A stretch of DNA of 64,000 nucleotides from Lacrimispora indolis DSM 755. GTDB lineage: Bacteria; Bacillota; Clostridia; Lachnospirales; Lachnospiraceae. The stretch covers positions 3,452,001 to 3,516,000 of the forward strand of contig NZ_AZUI01000001.1 of the NCBI RefSeq assembly GCF_000526995.1, written 5' to 3'. This document shows, one piece after another, positions 20,655 through 29,633 of this stretch. The notes beneath the pieces are model-generated. The model saw only the letters and a program-made list of their open reading frames with translations, did not search any database and was not told the origin of the DNA. Numbering within the stretch: the stretch's first letter is position 1; each line of letters starts with the position of its first letter. Position numbers and translations under genes: made by a program.

Positions 20655-21119
20655 CTATAAAAGATGATCCTGTCTGATAGTTTCTGTTAATTCCATAATT
20701 AATTCAATGATTGCCTGGGCGAACAGAATATTCCCCCATATGGTCACACGTACCTTGCTTTCTGATTCCAAAAACTGTGCGTGCATGGTGGGATGGCCAT
20801 ATTCCGGGAGGTTGGTATTTAGCGCGGCAGTGACAGTATTCATGATGCGGATGGCATCCTCCATTCCTTCCACATCAATATCCATCACAGAAGACACTTT
20901 TATCTCATTGCTGGATTGTGTCCCGGTATCTGTGTTTTCCTTTCTGATTGATAGTTTTGTACTTTCCATAAAAACGCTTAAGTCATGTCCGGTCACCCTC
21001 CAGCTTTTTCCGATTTTTCCTGCACGCAGCTTACCTTCCCTGATGTAACGCTGGATTGTTTTAGGATGGATATTTAACATTTCTGATATCTGGTCTACGG
21101 AATAATATTTTTCCTGCAT
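20655..21119 (-). CDS. Excisionase/MerR-like HTH DNA-binding protein
   Basis: 154 residues. The N-terminal 55 residues form an excisionase-type winged helix (YYSVDQISEMLNIHPKTIQR, YIREGKLRAGKIGKSWRV). The C-terminal half (about 75-154) is an alpha/beta domain with no recognised name (MDIDVEGMEDAIRIMNTV, ESKVRVTIWGNILFAQAI). It is too long for a plain phage excisionase and no integrase is nearby, so a regulator with a sensing domain is more likely. It precedes the DUF4180 gene in the same direction. Confidence 0.7.
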   Translation of the reverse strand: MQEKYYSVDQISEMLNIHPKTIQRYIREGKLRAGKIGKSWRVTGHDLSVFMESTKLSIRKENTDTGTQSSNEIKVSSVMDIDVEGMEDAIRIMNTVTAALNTNLPEYGHPTMHAQFLESESKVRVTIWGNILFAQAIIELIMELTETIRQDHLL

Positions 21120-21299
21120 ATTATTTACTCCTTAATATTCCTTATTGTATTTTATATAGGTAATAATAGGTTATAATTAGTAATATGTCAAGATATTTGT
21201 TTTAAATGGTTTTTATTGCATAAATAAAATCTGGCCTTTCTGTATTATAAGACCTCACATATGCAAAACAGCAGCTATGGCAGAGGCTGCCGATGAGAA

Positions 21300-21345
21300 T
21301 AAGAAAAATCAAGCAGGAAGAGTTGGTTACCTCCTCCTGCTTGAT
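21300..21345 (-). terminator. Terminator of the CoA-disulfide reductase fusion gene
   Basis: ATCAAGCAGGA and TCCTGCTTGAT form a perfect 11-bp stem followed on the minus strand by TTTTTCTT. The 21120-21396 gap otherwise holds no gene that I can see. Confidence 0.85.
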
Positions 21346-21396
21346 AAAGAAATGCAGAATAGAAAACAAAATGCAGATGTTTCTTTCTCCAAATAG

Positions 21397-23847
21397 CTAA
21401 ATAAATAAGTTCACATTAGATTCCTCCGCATCGCCCAGATAAGCGCCTACGCCTCCAAGCTCCACGCCTTCGATCAATTCCTCCGGCCGGATGCCCATGA
21501 CATCCATGCTCATGGTGCAGGCCACGATCTTTACTCCGGACTTCATGGCTTTTTGAATCAGAGTTTCCAAGGAATCTACATGCTTGTCATTCATGATTTT
21601 TTTCATCATGGCGGTTCCCATGCCGCCCATATTCATCTTTGAAAGTTTTAATTTTTTGCTGCCCCTGGGAAGCATGGCTCCGAACATGGATTCCATCAGT
21701 GACTTGCGGACCGGCTGTTTTTCTTCCTTTCTTAGTGCCGTGAGTCCCCAGAAGGTGAAAAACATGGTAACAGGTCTGCCCATGGCTGCAGCGCCATTGG
21801 CAATGATAAAGCTTGCCAGGACCTTATCAAGATCACCGGAAAAGACGATAAGTGTCTTTCCTTCAGCCGTTTCCTTTATTACAGGGGAGACCGGGCTGCC
21901 TTTCTTTACTAAAGCGACGTAATCATTACCCCGGTGTTCGCAGGCCATCAGCTCATTTCCTGTACGCCTGCACCATGCGCCGATGTCCCGGGAAAAGCCT
22001 GGGTCAGAGGCGGATACCTCCATGACTGATCCATGGGGCATTTCCTTCATGGTTTCAAACACCTTCATAATGGGACCAGGGCACTGCATGCCGCTGCAGT
22101 CTAGGCGCATGGCCAGAGTAGGGATATTTTTAGTCTCCATCTGACCGCTGTCTGAATAAACGGCTTGCTGGGAAGGCTGAATTCCATCGGCCGTATAATG
22201 GGTCGACTGATAGAACCTGGCACCGCCGGGATAAAGCTTAACATTACGAAATCCGTTGTGCATCAGGATGCGGGCGGCATTGTAAGCCCGGACCCCAATG
22301 GCGCAGAAGACAATGGTTTTTCTGGAAGGATCAAGGCCCTTTAAACGGCTTCTTAACTGTCCAAGGGGTATGTGTGTTGCATTTGGCAGGGAAAAGGCCA
22401 TTAGCTCTGCATCCTCTCTTACATCAAGGAGAACCGCATCCGGGCTTTGCTCCACTTCATCCCAGGATGTAAATGCAACCTTTCCTGTAAGCAGGTTTTC
22501 AGCCACAAATCCTGCCATGTTGACCGGATCCTTTGCGGAGGAGAAGGGTGGGGCATAAGCAAGCTCCAGACTCTTTAAGTCAGGGATTCCTGCACCAAGG
22601 CGGATGGCCACTGCCAGGGTATCGATCCGTTTGTCAACTCCGTCCAGGCCCACGATCTGTGCTCCGAAAATCTTTTTTCCGTCAGTGGAAAAAAGAAGCT
22701 TCAGGGTTATGGGCACTGCTCCCGGATAATAGCCTGCATGGGAATTCTGGGTGATGATGATGGTTTCATAATCCCTTCCCTTTTGGAGGCCTTTCTTGAT
22801 CAATGCCTTTTCATTTGCGCCGGTAGAAGCCACAGCTAAATCAAATACCTTTGCAACGGACGTTCCCTGGGTTTTCTTGTAGGTTTCCTGCGCCCCTGCA
22901 ATATTATTGGCTGCTATTCGCCCTTGTTTGTTGGCAGGACCTGCAAGTGGGATCATTGCAGGTTCCCCGAATATAAGATCATCCACCTGAATCACATCGC
23001 CTACGGCATAGATATCCGGATCCGAGGTTTTTAAATAATCATCAACTACAATGCCTCCCCGCTCATTGACGGAAAGACCGGCTGCCTTTGCCAGTTCACT
23101 GTTGGGACGGACGCCGATAGAGAGGATGACAAGTTCTGCAGAAAGAGTTTTACCGCTTTTTAAAGTGATGGCCACAGATCCATCCTGATCTTCAAACCCG
23201 GCGACACCATCGCCCAAATGAAGGTCCACGCCATTTTGCAGGATGTGCTCATGAAGGAGCTGGGCCATCTCGTAGTCCACAGGTGTCATAACCTGATCAA
23301 GCATTTCAATGAGAGAAACGGAAAGTCCTGCATGGCGGAGGTTTTCAGCCATTTCAAGTCCGATAAAGCCCCCTCCGATGACAGCCGCTGTTTTGATTTT
23401 GCTTTCTTTAATAAGAGCCCGGATCCGGTCGGTGTCAGGAACCGTCCATAGAGTCTGGATCCGGGAAGATCCAATTCCCGGAATGGGCGGGCGGACCGGT
23501 GAGGAACCGGTGGAAATAACTAAGGTATCATAGGTTTCTTCATAAACTTCTCCGGTGTCCAGCCGTCTGACTGTGATTTTTTTATTCTCCCGGTCAATGG
23601 AGGAAACTTCGTTTTTTACCCTGACATCAATGCCATACTTTTGTTTCATGGCTTCCGGCGTTTGCAGCAGTAATGCATCCCTGGATTTGATCACGTCGCC
23701 TACGTGATAGGGGAGGCCGCAGTTGGCGTAGGAAATATATTCTCCCCGCTCCAGCATGATGATAGTTGCTTCTTCATCAAGTCTGCGCAGCCTGGCGGCA
23801 CAGCTGGCTCCTCCGGCCACTCCGCCGATAATCACAATTTTTTTCAT
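21397..23847 (-). CDS. CoA-disulfide reductase / rhodanese / TusA / DsrE-like fusion
   Basis: 816 residues, four domains in one chain. (1) Pyridine nucleotide-disulfide oxidoreductase (about 1-445): FAD site VIIGGVAGGASCAARLRR, single active cysteine 43 in SYANCGLPYHVG as in CoA-disulfide reductases, NAD site AAVIGGGFIGLEMAEN. (2) Rhodanese (about 455-550), loop FCAIGVRAYNAA. (3) TusA-like (about 575-645), DCSGMQCPGPIMKV. (4) DsrE/DrsE2-like (about 660-816), with KIVACTMSMDVMG. Together these suggest handling of persulfide, polysulfide or CoA-disulfide sulfur in the cytosol using NAD(P)H. CAGGAGG precedes the ATG; glutathione peroxidase is divergent. Confidence 0.9.
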   Translation of the reverse strand: MKKIVIIGGVAGGASCAARLRRLDEEATIIMLERGEYISYANCGLPYHVGDVIKSRDALLLQTPEAMKQKYGIDVRVKNEVSSIDRENKKITVRRLDTGEVYEETYDTLVISTGSSPVRPPIPGIGSSRIQTLWTVPDTDRIRALIKESKIKTAAVIGGGFIGLEMAENLRHAGLSVSLIEMLDQVMTPVDYEMAQLLHEHILQNGVDLHLGDGVAGFEDQDGSVAITLKSGKTLSAELVILSIGVRPNSELAKAAGLSVNERGGIVVDDYLKTSDPDIYAVGDVIQVDDLIFGEPAMIPLAGPANKQGRIAANNIAGAQETYKKTQGTSVAKVFDLAVASTGANEKALIKKGLQKGRDYETIIITQNSHAGYYPGAVPITLKLLFSTDGKKIFGAQIVGLDGVDKRIDTLAVAIRLGAGIPDLKSLELAYAPPFSSAKDPVNMAGFVAENLLTGKVAFTSWDEVEQSPDAVLLDVREDAELMAFSLPNATHIPLGQLRSRLKGLDPSRKTIVFCAIGVRAYNAARILMHNGFRNVKLYPGGARFYQSTHYTADGIQPSQQAVYSDSGQMETKNIPTLAMRLDCSGMQCPGPIMKVFETMKEMPHGSVMEVSASDPGFSRDIGAWCRRTGNELMACEHRGNDYVALVKKGSPVSPVIKETAEGKTLIVFSGDLDKVLASFIIANGAAAMGRPVTMFFTFWGLTALRKEEKQPVRKSLMESMFGAMLPRGSKKLKLSKMNMGGMGTAMMKKIMNDKHVDSLETLIQKAMKSGVKIVACTMSMDVMGIRPEELIEGVELGGVGAYLGDAEESNVNLFI

Positions 23848-24021
23848 AATATACCTCCTGCTATATTTTTAAATAACCAATGGTCATATGTTGTTTCATT
23901 CAGTATAAATAAAAATTGAATAAATGTCTGTGATTGAGTCACATAAAAACCGCTGATCCATGAAAAAGATATATATTTGTTCCATTTGTAATATGGAACA
24001 GGAGCATCCACAGATTAATTT

Positions 24022-24114
24022 AATTTTGTACAATTAAATTTTACAATACTCTTGACAAATGGTCAATCAGGTATTATGATAAAGCTAGTTTTAGGAAATT
24101 AAATTTTGCACAAT
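24022..24114 (+). promoter_or_regulatory. Peroxidase promoter with OhrR-like operator
   Basis: Promoter TTGACA (24052-24057), 17 bases, TATGAT (24075-24080). At 24029-24043 lies TACAATTAAATTTTA, one base from the TACAATTAAATTGTA half-operator I recall for Bacillus OhrR. AATTTTGYACAAT occurs twice, at 24022-24034 and 24102-24114, flanking the promoter. TTGAC-AAATG-GTCAA is a small inverted repeat over the -35. Repression by the OhrR encoded two genes down is a reasonable inference. Confidence 0.65.
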
Positions 24115-24141
24115 ACAATAGTAAATAAGGAGGTATATGAG

Positions 24142-24687
24142 ATGTCTGTTTATGATTTTACAGTTAAGGAAATGGATGGCTCGGAAAGAAGCTTATCCGA
24201 TTATGCAGGCAAGGTGTTACTGATCGTTAATACGGCCACGGTTTGCGGGTTTACTCCCCAGTACACAGATCTTCAGGCCATGTATGATGAATACGCAGGC
24301 AAAGGGTTTGAGATCCTTGATTTTCCCTGCAACCAGTTTGGAAACCAGGCTCCTGGCGACAATGAAGAAATTCATTCCTTTTGTACCGGACGCTTTGGAG
24401 TTACCTTCCCTCAATTTGCAAAGATCGATGTAAATGGGGAGAACGCCATTCCTCTGTACCGTTACCTGGTGAATGAAAAGGGCTTTGAAGGCTTTGATCG
24501 GGGACATGCGCTGACATCACGTCTGGAGCAGAAATTTGAAGAACTTAATCCCAATTATAAAAACGAACCGGATATTAAATGGAATTTCACCAAGTTCCTT
24601 GTGGATCGTCAGGGAAATGTGGTCAGGCGTTTTGAACCAACCGCTGATATGAAGCTTGTAGAAGAAAATGTAAAGAATTTATTGTGA
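24142..24687 (+). CDS. Glutathione peroxidase family (thiol peroxidase)
   Basis: 181 residues from ATG 24142, preceded by AAGGAGG; the in-frame ATG at 24106 has no such site. The catalytic tetrad of the family is visible: Cys35 in NTATVCGFTPQY, Gln in FPCNQFGNQ, and Trp-Asn in IKWNFTKF. Cysteine rather than selenocysteine is used. It reduces hydrogen or organic peroxides, in bacteria usually with thioredoxin. It is followed 42 bases later by an OhrR-type regulator in the same direction, pointing to organic-peroxide control. Confidence 0.92.
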   Translation: MSVYDFTVKEMDGSERSLSDYAGKVLLIVNTATVCGFTPQYTDLQAMYDEYAGKGFEILDFPCNQFGNQAPGDNEEIHSFCTGRFGVTFPQFAKIDVNGENAIPLYRYLVNEKGFEGFDRGHALTSRLEQKFEELNPNYKNEPDIKWNFTKFLVDRQGNVVRRFEPTADMKLVEENVKNLL

Positions 24688-24729
24688 AAAAACGAACAGG
24701 GAACAATGATGGGAGAAGGGAGAGAAACC

Positions 24730-25173
24730 ATGGACTATGAGAAATTAAAGCTGGAAAACCAGCTTTGCTTTCCTCTTTATGCCTGCTCCCGTGAGATCAT
24801 CAGAATGTATAAGCCATTTCTTGATGAAATCGGGCTGACTTATACCCAATATATCGCCATGATGGTAATGTGGGAGAGAAAGCAGGTCACCGTTAAGAAA
24901 ATGGGAGAGCTTTTGTATCTGGACAGCGGTACCCTGACGCCTCTGCTAAAAAAGATGGAGGCGGCGGGATTGCTGAGCCGGAGCCGTGCAAAGGAGGATG
25001 AGAGAAGCGTGATCGTCACGCTGACGGAAAAGGGAGAGCGGCTAAAGGACCAGGCTGCAACCATCCCTGACCGGATGTTCCAGTGTATTCCTGTGAATGA
25101 AAAGGAGTTTAAGGATTTGTACCGGCTGCTGTATCAGATTCTAGGCCAGAACAGTCATAATCAGGAAAAGTAA
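24730..25173 (+). CDS. ohrR: MarR family organic hydroperoxide sensor OhrR
   Basis: 147 residues from ATG 24730 (GGGAGAG upstream; an ATG at 24706 is possible). It resembles Bacillus OhrR closely by eye: KLENQLCFPLYACSREI carries the single reactive N-terminal cysteine (Cys13 here, Cys15 there). Tyrosines that position it (YTQYIAMM, KMGELLYLDSGTLTPLLKKM) and the wing SRAKEDERSVIVTLTEKG are also present. Oxidation of that cysteine releases the repressor from DNA. A second cysteine nearby (YACSRE) could form an intramolecular disulfide. The target is inferred to be its own operon with the peroxidase. Confidence 0.88.
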   Translation: MDYEKLKLENQLCFPLYACSREIIRMYKPFLDEIGLTYTQYIAMMVMWERKQVTVKKMGELLYLDSGTLTPLLKKMEAAGLLSRSRAKEDERSVIVTLTEKGERLKDQAATIPDRMFQCIPVNEKEFKDLYRLLYQILGQNSHNQEK

Positions 25174-25192
25174 TATATAGTAAAAATACAAT

Positions 25193-25238
25193 AAAAGCCC
25201 TCTCGCGTGAAATTTGTTCCCACGAGAGGGCTTTTGTA
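25193..25238. terminator. Bidirectional terminator
   Basis: AAAAGCCCTCTCG and CGAGAGGGCTTTT pair perfectly. T-rich sequence lies on both sides, so it can serve ohrR and the convergent flavin oxidoreductase gene. Confidence 0.9.
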
Positions 25239-25262
25239 TTCATGCCTTGCCGTATCAAAGGT

Positions 25263-26654
25263 TTACCGGGAGAGCTTACAGCATATTGGAGCTGTAAAAT
25301 CCGTGCCATACAATCCACCGATCCCCTGAGGGAAGGTAAAAATGTTGAACGGATCATATTTCTTTTTCACCTTTTTTAATCTGCAGACATGGGTGCCGTA
25401 GTATTCTTCAAGATGGCAGGGAAGGCATGCATAGGGGAAATTCACATAGGAGCCTTTGGTAACCGATTCCAAATAACTGAATTTCTCAGCTATCCAGGCG
25501 GCATTTTTGCATTTGTGCTCTTCAAATACCGTATCAAGCCAGACAATAAAGCTGGCATTGCGGTAGTAGAAGGCGGTTTCATCTGCATCCACCTCCGCGA
25601 CCTTGCCTCCAAGGGCGTAAAGGGAAATGCTGGCATAAACGGAGCCTTCGGCCCGTTCTTTAATAAGCCCGGCTAATTTAAAGCTTTCACAGCTGTTAAA
25701 GTCCCGCAGGGCAAAACGGCTTGCTGATTTGAATTTTTCAAAGGGAGGATAAAAGTCCCCGATAATTGTCACAGCTTCCAGAAAGGTCACGTATTTTAAA
25801 CTGTACTTTACGCCGCCCAGTTCAAGGAGGGGTGCGATGATCCCCAGGGCAGCCTCCGGCGGTCCGTAAAAGATCCCCCGGGCGATGATTGCAAGGCCTT
25901 CACAAATGTCGTTGTAGATCCTTGAAACTAAAGTGACTCTTTGGTCGGCATCCTTCAGCCAGTCCTGCCAGGTCAGCAGGAACATAGACTGCTTTTCCTG
26001 ATCTGAGTGAAGATATCTTATGTCAATGAGTGTGACTTTATTTACTTTTGAGGGAAGGCGGAAGGTCATGGAAATAATAACTCCAAAATTTCCTCCCCCG
26101 GCTCCCCGGCAAGCCCAGAATAAATCGGCGTTTTCCTGTGAACTGGCGTTTATGATACGGCCTTCGTAATTGACCATACTGATTTCCAAAAGGCTGTCGC
26201 AGCCAAGTCCAAAGTAGCGGCAGGAGAGCCCGAAGCCTCCGCCTAAAGCATACCCGCTCACCCCTACCGATGGACAGGTCCCGCCAGGGAAGGGGTAACC
26301 TTTTGATGAGACGAATTCATATAACTGCTTGTTTGTTACGCCTCCCTGAACGTGAAGTAAATGGGCGTCTTCATCTATGGTAAGCTGGTTCATTTCACTT
26401 AAATCAATGTCAAGTACGTTGTTTCCGGTGGAGTAGCCTTCATAATTATGGCCTCCGTTCCGGATCCGCAGGGAGATGTGGTACTTCCGGGACCACAGGA
26501 CCGCATTGATCACATCATCCTGATCCCGGCAGTAGACAATGGCCAGGGGAAATTTTTGGACCGCCCTGTTATATACTTGTCTTAGTTCATGATAATAAGG
26601 GTCGTCTGGCGTTACAACACGACCGGTAAGCCCGTCAAAATTACAGGTGTTCAT
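25263..26654 (-). CDS. BBE-type FAD-linked oxidoreductase (bicovalent flavin)
   Basis: 463 residues from ATG 26654 (AAAGGAGG upstream; an ATG at 26681 lies inside a palindrome). Its PCMH-type FAD domain has His69 in IRNGGHNYEGYS and Cys127 in PGGTCPSVGVSGYALGGGFG, the two residues that bind flavin covalently in berberine-bridge-like and carbohydrate oxidases. The C-terminal BBE motif is YYGTHVCRLKKVKKKYDPFN. Relatives oxidise alcohols, sugars or alkaloids, usually with O2. The electron acceptor in an anaerobe is an open question. There is no signal peptide. Confidence 0.88.
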   Translation of the reverse strand: MNTCNFDGLTGRVVTPDDPYYHELRQVYNRAVQKFPLAIVYCRDQDDVINAVLWSRKYHISLRIRNGGHNYEGYSTGNNVLDIDLSEMNQLTIDEDAHLLHVQGGVTNKQLYEFVSSKGYPFPGGTCPSVGVSGYALGGGFGLSCRYFGLGCDSLLEISMVNYEGRIINASSQENADLFWACRGAGGGNFGVIISMTFRLPSKVNKVTLIDIRYLHSDQEKQSMFLLTWQDWLKDADQRVTLVSRIYNDICEGLAIIARGIFYGPPEAALGIIAPLLELGGVKYSLKYVTFLEAVTIIGDFYPPFEKFKSASRFALRDFNSCESFKLAGLIKERAEGSVYASISLYALGGKVAEVDADETAFYYRNASFIVWLDTVFEEHKCKNAAWIAEKFSYLESVTKGSYVNFPYACLPCHLEEYYGTHVCRLKKVKKKYDPFNIFTFPQGIGGLYGTDFTAPICCKLSR

Positions 26655-26666
26655 GAGGATTGCCTC

Positions 26667-26694
26667 CTTTCCTAATAACATGTTATTAGGAAAG
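26667..26694. repeat. 28-bp perfect palindrome at the oxidoreductase start
   Basis: CTTTCCTAATAACA meets its exact reverse complement at the centre with no spacer. The right arm (in mRNA sense) abuts the GGAGG site, so it could be a dimeric repressor operator or an RNA hairpin masking translation initiation. Confidence 0.9.
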
Positions 26695-26738
26695 AGGACA
26701 TTTGGTTCGGCTCGTATATATTCCCTGTGTGAAAGGGG

Positions 26739-29291
26739 TTAATCCATGAGCAGTTTATTGAGATTCAGAAACAATTGGGCTATTTCAGGATCAAACTGGG
26801 TGCCTGCGCAGCGCTTGATTTCCTCCATTGCCTCCTGGCTGTCCATTGCCTTGCGGTAAGCCAGATTGCTTGTCATGGCGTCATAGGCATCGGCAATTGC
26901 CAGAATACGGCACAGCAGCGGAATTTCAGTACCCTTTAACCCTCTGGGATAACCGGTTCCATCCCATCGTTCGTGATGGGAGAGGATGTACTCGGACACA
27001 GTGACAAGCTCCGGAGTGTTCTGTGCGATTCGGTAACCGATTTCCGGATGCCGTTTGACCTCTTTCCATTCATCCTCGTTTAAGGGACCGTTCTTTTTCA
27101 GGATTTCCATGCTGATCCCCACCTTCCCGATATCATGGAGCATGGACAAAAGGACAAGATCATTTTTTTCTTCAGGAGACAGGTTCATTTTTTCTGCAAG
27201 GGCAATGCAATAGGTTTCGATCCTTAAAGCGTGCTCTTCTGTTTCCATGCTTTTTTCATGAAGAGTGGCCAAAAGGGTATTTATGATGCGGTTTCGGTAG
27301 CTTTTTCCTTCTAAAAGCTTTCTGTGGTACATTTGTTCTTCTGCTTTTTGCAGTACCTGGTGAAGGTTGTCGTAAACGCTGTGCTTTACGTCAAATCCTA
27401 AAGATACGCTGAGCTGCAAGGGAAGACGGTCATTTTTCCTGAATTCTTCATCCAGTTTTTGTATGAACTTCTGAGCCTGGGCTGTGTCAGTTTTAGGCAG
27501 GAGGACCAGGAATTCGTCCCCTCCCCACCGGGCTGCGACCCCATTTTTCTGTATGGTTTGCTGAAATGTTTTTGCAACTTCCCTTAAAAGAAGGTCACCT
27601 GTTTTGTGGCCGAAAACATCATTGGTCACTTTTAGGCCATTTACATCGCCCATGATCACTGTAATCGGCAGCATGGAGGCCTTGTCGATCCGGATCATTT
27701 CTTCTTCCATGTACCTGCGGTTGAAAATTTCCGTCAATGAATCATGATAGCTTAAATACATGATCCTTCGCTGCTGCCTTTTTTCATGACTTACATCGTG
27801 GAAGACCATGACAACTCCGTACACATGGCCTGTCTGGTCCTTGATGGGAGCGGCGCTGTCTGTGATGGGGATAAAATCCCCCTGTCTGTTTAAAAGAACA
27901 GTATGATTGGCAAGCCCCACCATCTTTCCAGTCTTCAGCACTGCACTGACCGGGTTTGAGATGGCCTCTCCTGTAGTCTCATTTCTTAAGTCAAAGATTT
28001 CCTCAAAAGGTCTTGCAGATGCTGTCTCATTATTCCAGCCGGTGATTTCCTGGGCGGCCTGGTTTAAGTAGGTGATTTTGCCTTCATTATCAGTGGTAAC
28101 GACCCCGTCCCCTATGGAGTTAAGGGTAACGCTTAGCAGTTCATTGTCCCAATATAGGTCATATCTGAATTTCTCCCGGTCTGATACATCAAAAATGATG
28201 GAGAAGAGCTGGCTTTCCCCTTCATAGGTAATGGGGCTTGAATATACGTCCACCATTTTCACGTCCCCGCTTTTTATGCGGTGAGGGAAAAGTGAATAAG
28301 GTTTGTCATTGTTGAGGGCCTGAATGCGCATGAGTTTAATGGCATCATTGGACGATTCACTGATGTCCTGTATGCGCATGGTTAAAATTTCTTCTCTGGT
28401 GTAGCCGTAAAACCTGCAGGCTGATGGGTTTGCATTGAGTATTTTCCCGGTTTTCATGTCAATGATCAGCATGACTGCAGAGTGCTCCGTAAACATGGAA
28501 TTTAAGTTTTCAAGGAGCTGCTCCTTATCTTCCCGCAGTTTTTTTAATTCTGTGATATCGAGGCGGGATCCGATAATAAAAGAAACCTCGCCGTTTTCTT
28601 TTACAGGAGTGAGGCGCACCAGCCAGTCACGGGTGCCTCCCATGAATTCTACAGTTTCCTCGTACATCAAGCTTTTTCCGGAGGCAATGCATTTTTTGTA
28701 GCCCTCCTGCAAAACGCTTCCCACCTCATCGCCCATTGCTTCTATAGGCGTTTTCCCTTCCATGAGGGGGGTGGTCATTCCGGTCAGACTCTGATGGACC
28801 TCATTGTTTCGGATATAACGGAATTCTCCGTTTTTATATTCCAGAAAAAATAATCCATCCTGGGTGCTGTTAAAAAAAATCTCAATATCCTGGCTCAGCT
28901 TTTCGTTTTTCTCCTTTTGGGATTCCAATTCTCTGTGGATTTCCGTGGTATCATCAAATATTGTTACCAGGCCGTTTGGAGAGTGATTATAAACTGTGAC
29001 CTTAAAGCTGCGTTTCCCAATGGTTACGGTGAAATGCCTGTCTTTTTCTGTACTGCCCAGACTTTCATAAAACGTACGCCATGCGGGGGCTTCTGTTTTA
29101 CCTTTCAGAAGCAGGGATACGTTCTTGTTCAGTGCATTTTCCTTATCAAGGCCCCAGAGATCAAAGAAGGCGTCATTTGCTTCTGCAAGAACATATTCCT
29201 GTGAGTGTTCCGTATTCCCAAAGACAATTTCGTAATAGGCATAACCTAATGGCATCTGCATGAAAAGTTTTTCTATTCCCTCTTTTGTCAT
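26739..29291 (-). CDS. PAS-PAS-PAS(-PAS)-GGDEF-HD-GYP signalling protein
   Basis: 850 residues from ATG 29291 (GGGGG site). Several PAS-like sensor modules fill about 1-530 (NANPSACRFYGYTREEILTM; LNSIGDGVVTTDNEGKITYL). A GGDEF domain (about 530-690) has an intact ARWGGDEFLVLL. An HD-GYP domain (about 695-850) has HDIGK and HHERWDGTGYPRG, the metal and phosphodiesterase signature. It could both make and break cyclic di-GMP; which activity dominates is not readable. No membrane helix is evident, so it is probably a cytosolic sensor. It is monocistronic. Confidence 0.92.
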   Translation of the reverse strand: MTKEGIEKLFMQMPLGYAYYEIVFGNTEHSQEYVLAEANDAFFDLWGLDKENALNKNVSLLLKGKTEAPAWRTFYESLGSTEKDRHFTVTIGKRSFKVTVYNHSPNGLVTIFDDTTEIHRELESQKEKNEKLSQDIEIFFNSTQDGLFFLEYKNGEFRYIRNNEVHQSLTGMTTPLMEGKTPIEAMGDEVGSVLQEGYKKCIASGKSLMYEETVEFMGGTRDWLVRLTPVKENGEVSFIIGSRLDITELKKLREDKEQLLENLNSMFTEHSAVMLIIDMKTGKILNANPSACRFYGYTREEILTMRIQDISESSNDAIKLMRIQALNNDKPYSLFPHRIKSGDVKMVDVYSSPITYEGESQLFSIIFDVSDREKFRYDLYWDNELLSVTLNSIGDGVVTTDNEGKITYLNQAAQEITGWNNETASARPFEEIFDLRNETTGEAISNPVSAVLKTGKMVGLANHTVLLNRQGDFIPITDSAAPIKDQTGHVYGVVMVFHDVSHEKRQQRRIMYLSYHDSLTEIFNRRYMEEEMIRIDKASMLPITVIMGDVNGLKVTNDVFGHKTGDLLLREVAKTFQQTIQKNGVAARWGGDEFLVLLPKTDTAQAQKFIQKLDEEFRKNDRLPLQLSVSLGFDVKHSVYDNLHQVLQKAEEQMYHRKLLEGKSYRNRIINTLLATLHEKSMETEEHALRIETYCIALAEKMNLSPEEKNDLVLLSMLHDIGKVGISMEILKKNGPLNEDEWKEVKRHPEIGYRIAQNTPELVTVSEYILSHHERWDGTGYPRGLKGTEIPLLCRILAIADAYDAMTSNLAYRKAMDSQEAMEEIKRCAGTQFDPEIAQLFLNLNKLLMD

Positions 29292-29633
29292 AACAGGACC
29301 CCCTTTAAGTGATTTTAATATGTAAGGTCTCAAAGCGTAGATATTTGTAATAAAATAATATCAAAAGTTTTTTCATTAAGCAATTCATGTTTTATGTTTA
29401 TTTGTAAATATTTTCCATATAGTTACAAAAACCCTTATTATTCTGAATCTTTTTCAAATTTTCTAACAGAATGTGTCGAAATAAACCTAGCTAATAATCT
29501 GGTCAATGGAACACTTTGGGAAAAAATTCTTCATTATTTTATATAAAATATAATTTTTAGGGGCTGACAAGTACTATTCTGATTTTAAAATCATAAAATA
29601 TGAAAAATTGCTTAATTGAAAGGCAGTAATCTT
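29292..29633. other. A+T-rich gap between divergent genes, no gene seen
   Basis: 342 bases, very A+T-rich, between the divergent GGDEF/HD-GYP and LysM genes. Presumably it holds both promoters; CTGACA near 29565 with a TTTAAAAT stretch near 29584 is a weak candidate for the LysM side. No hairpin or repeat stands out. Confidence 0.5.
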
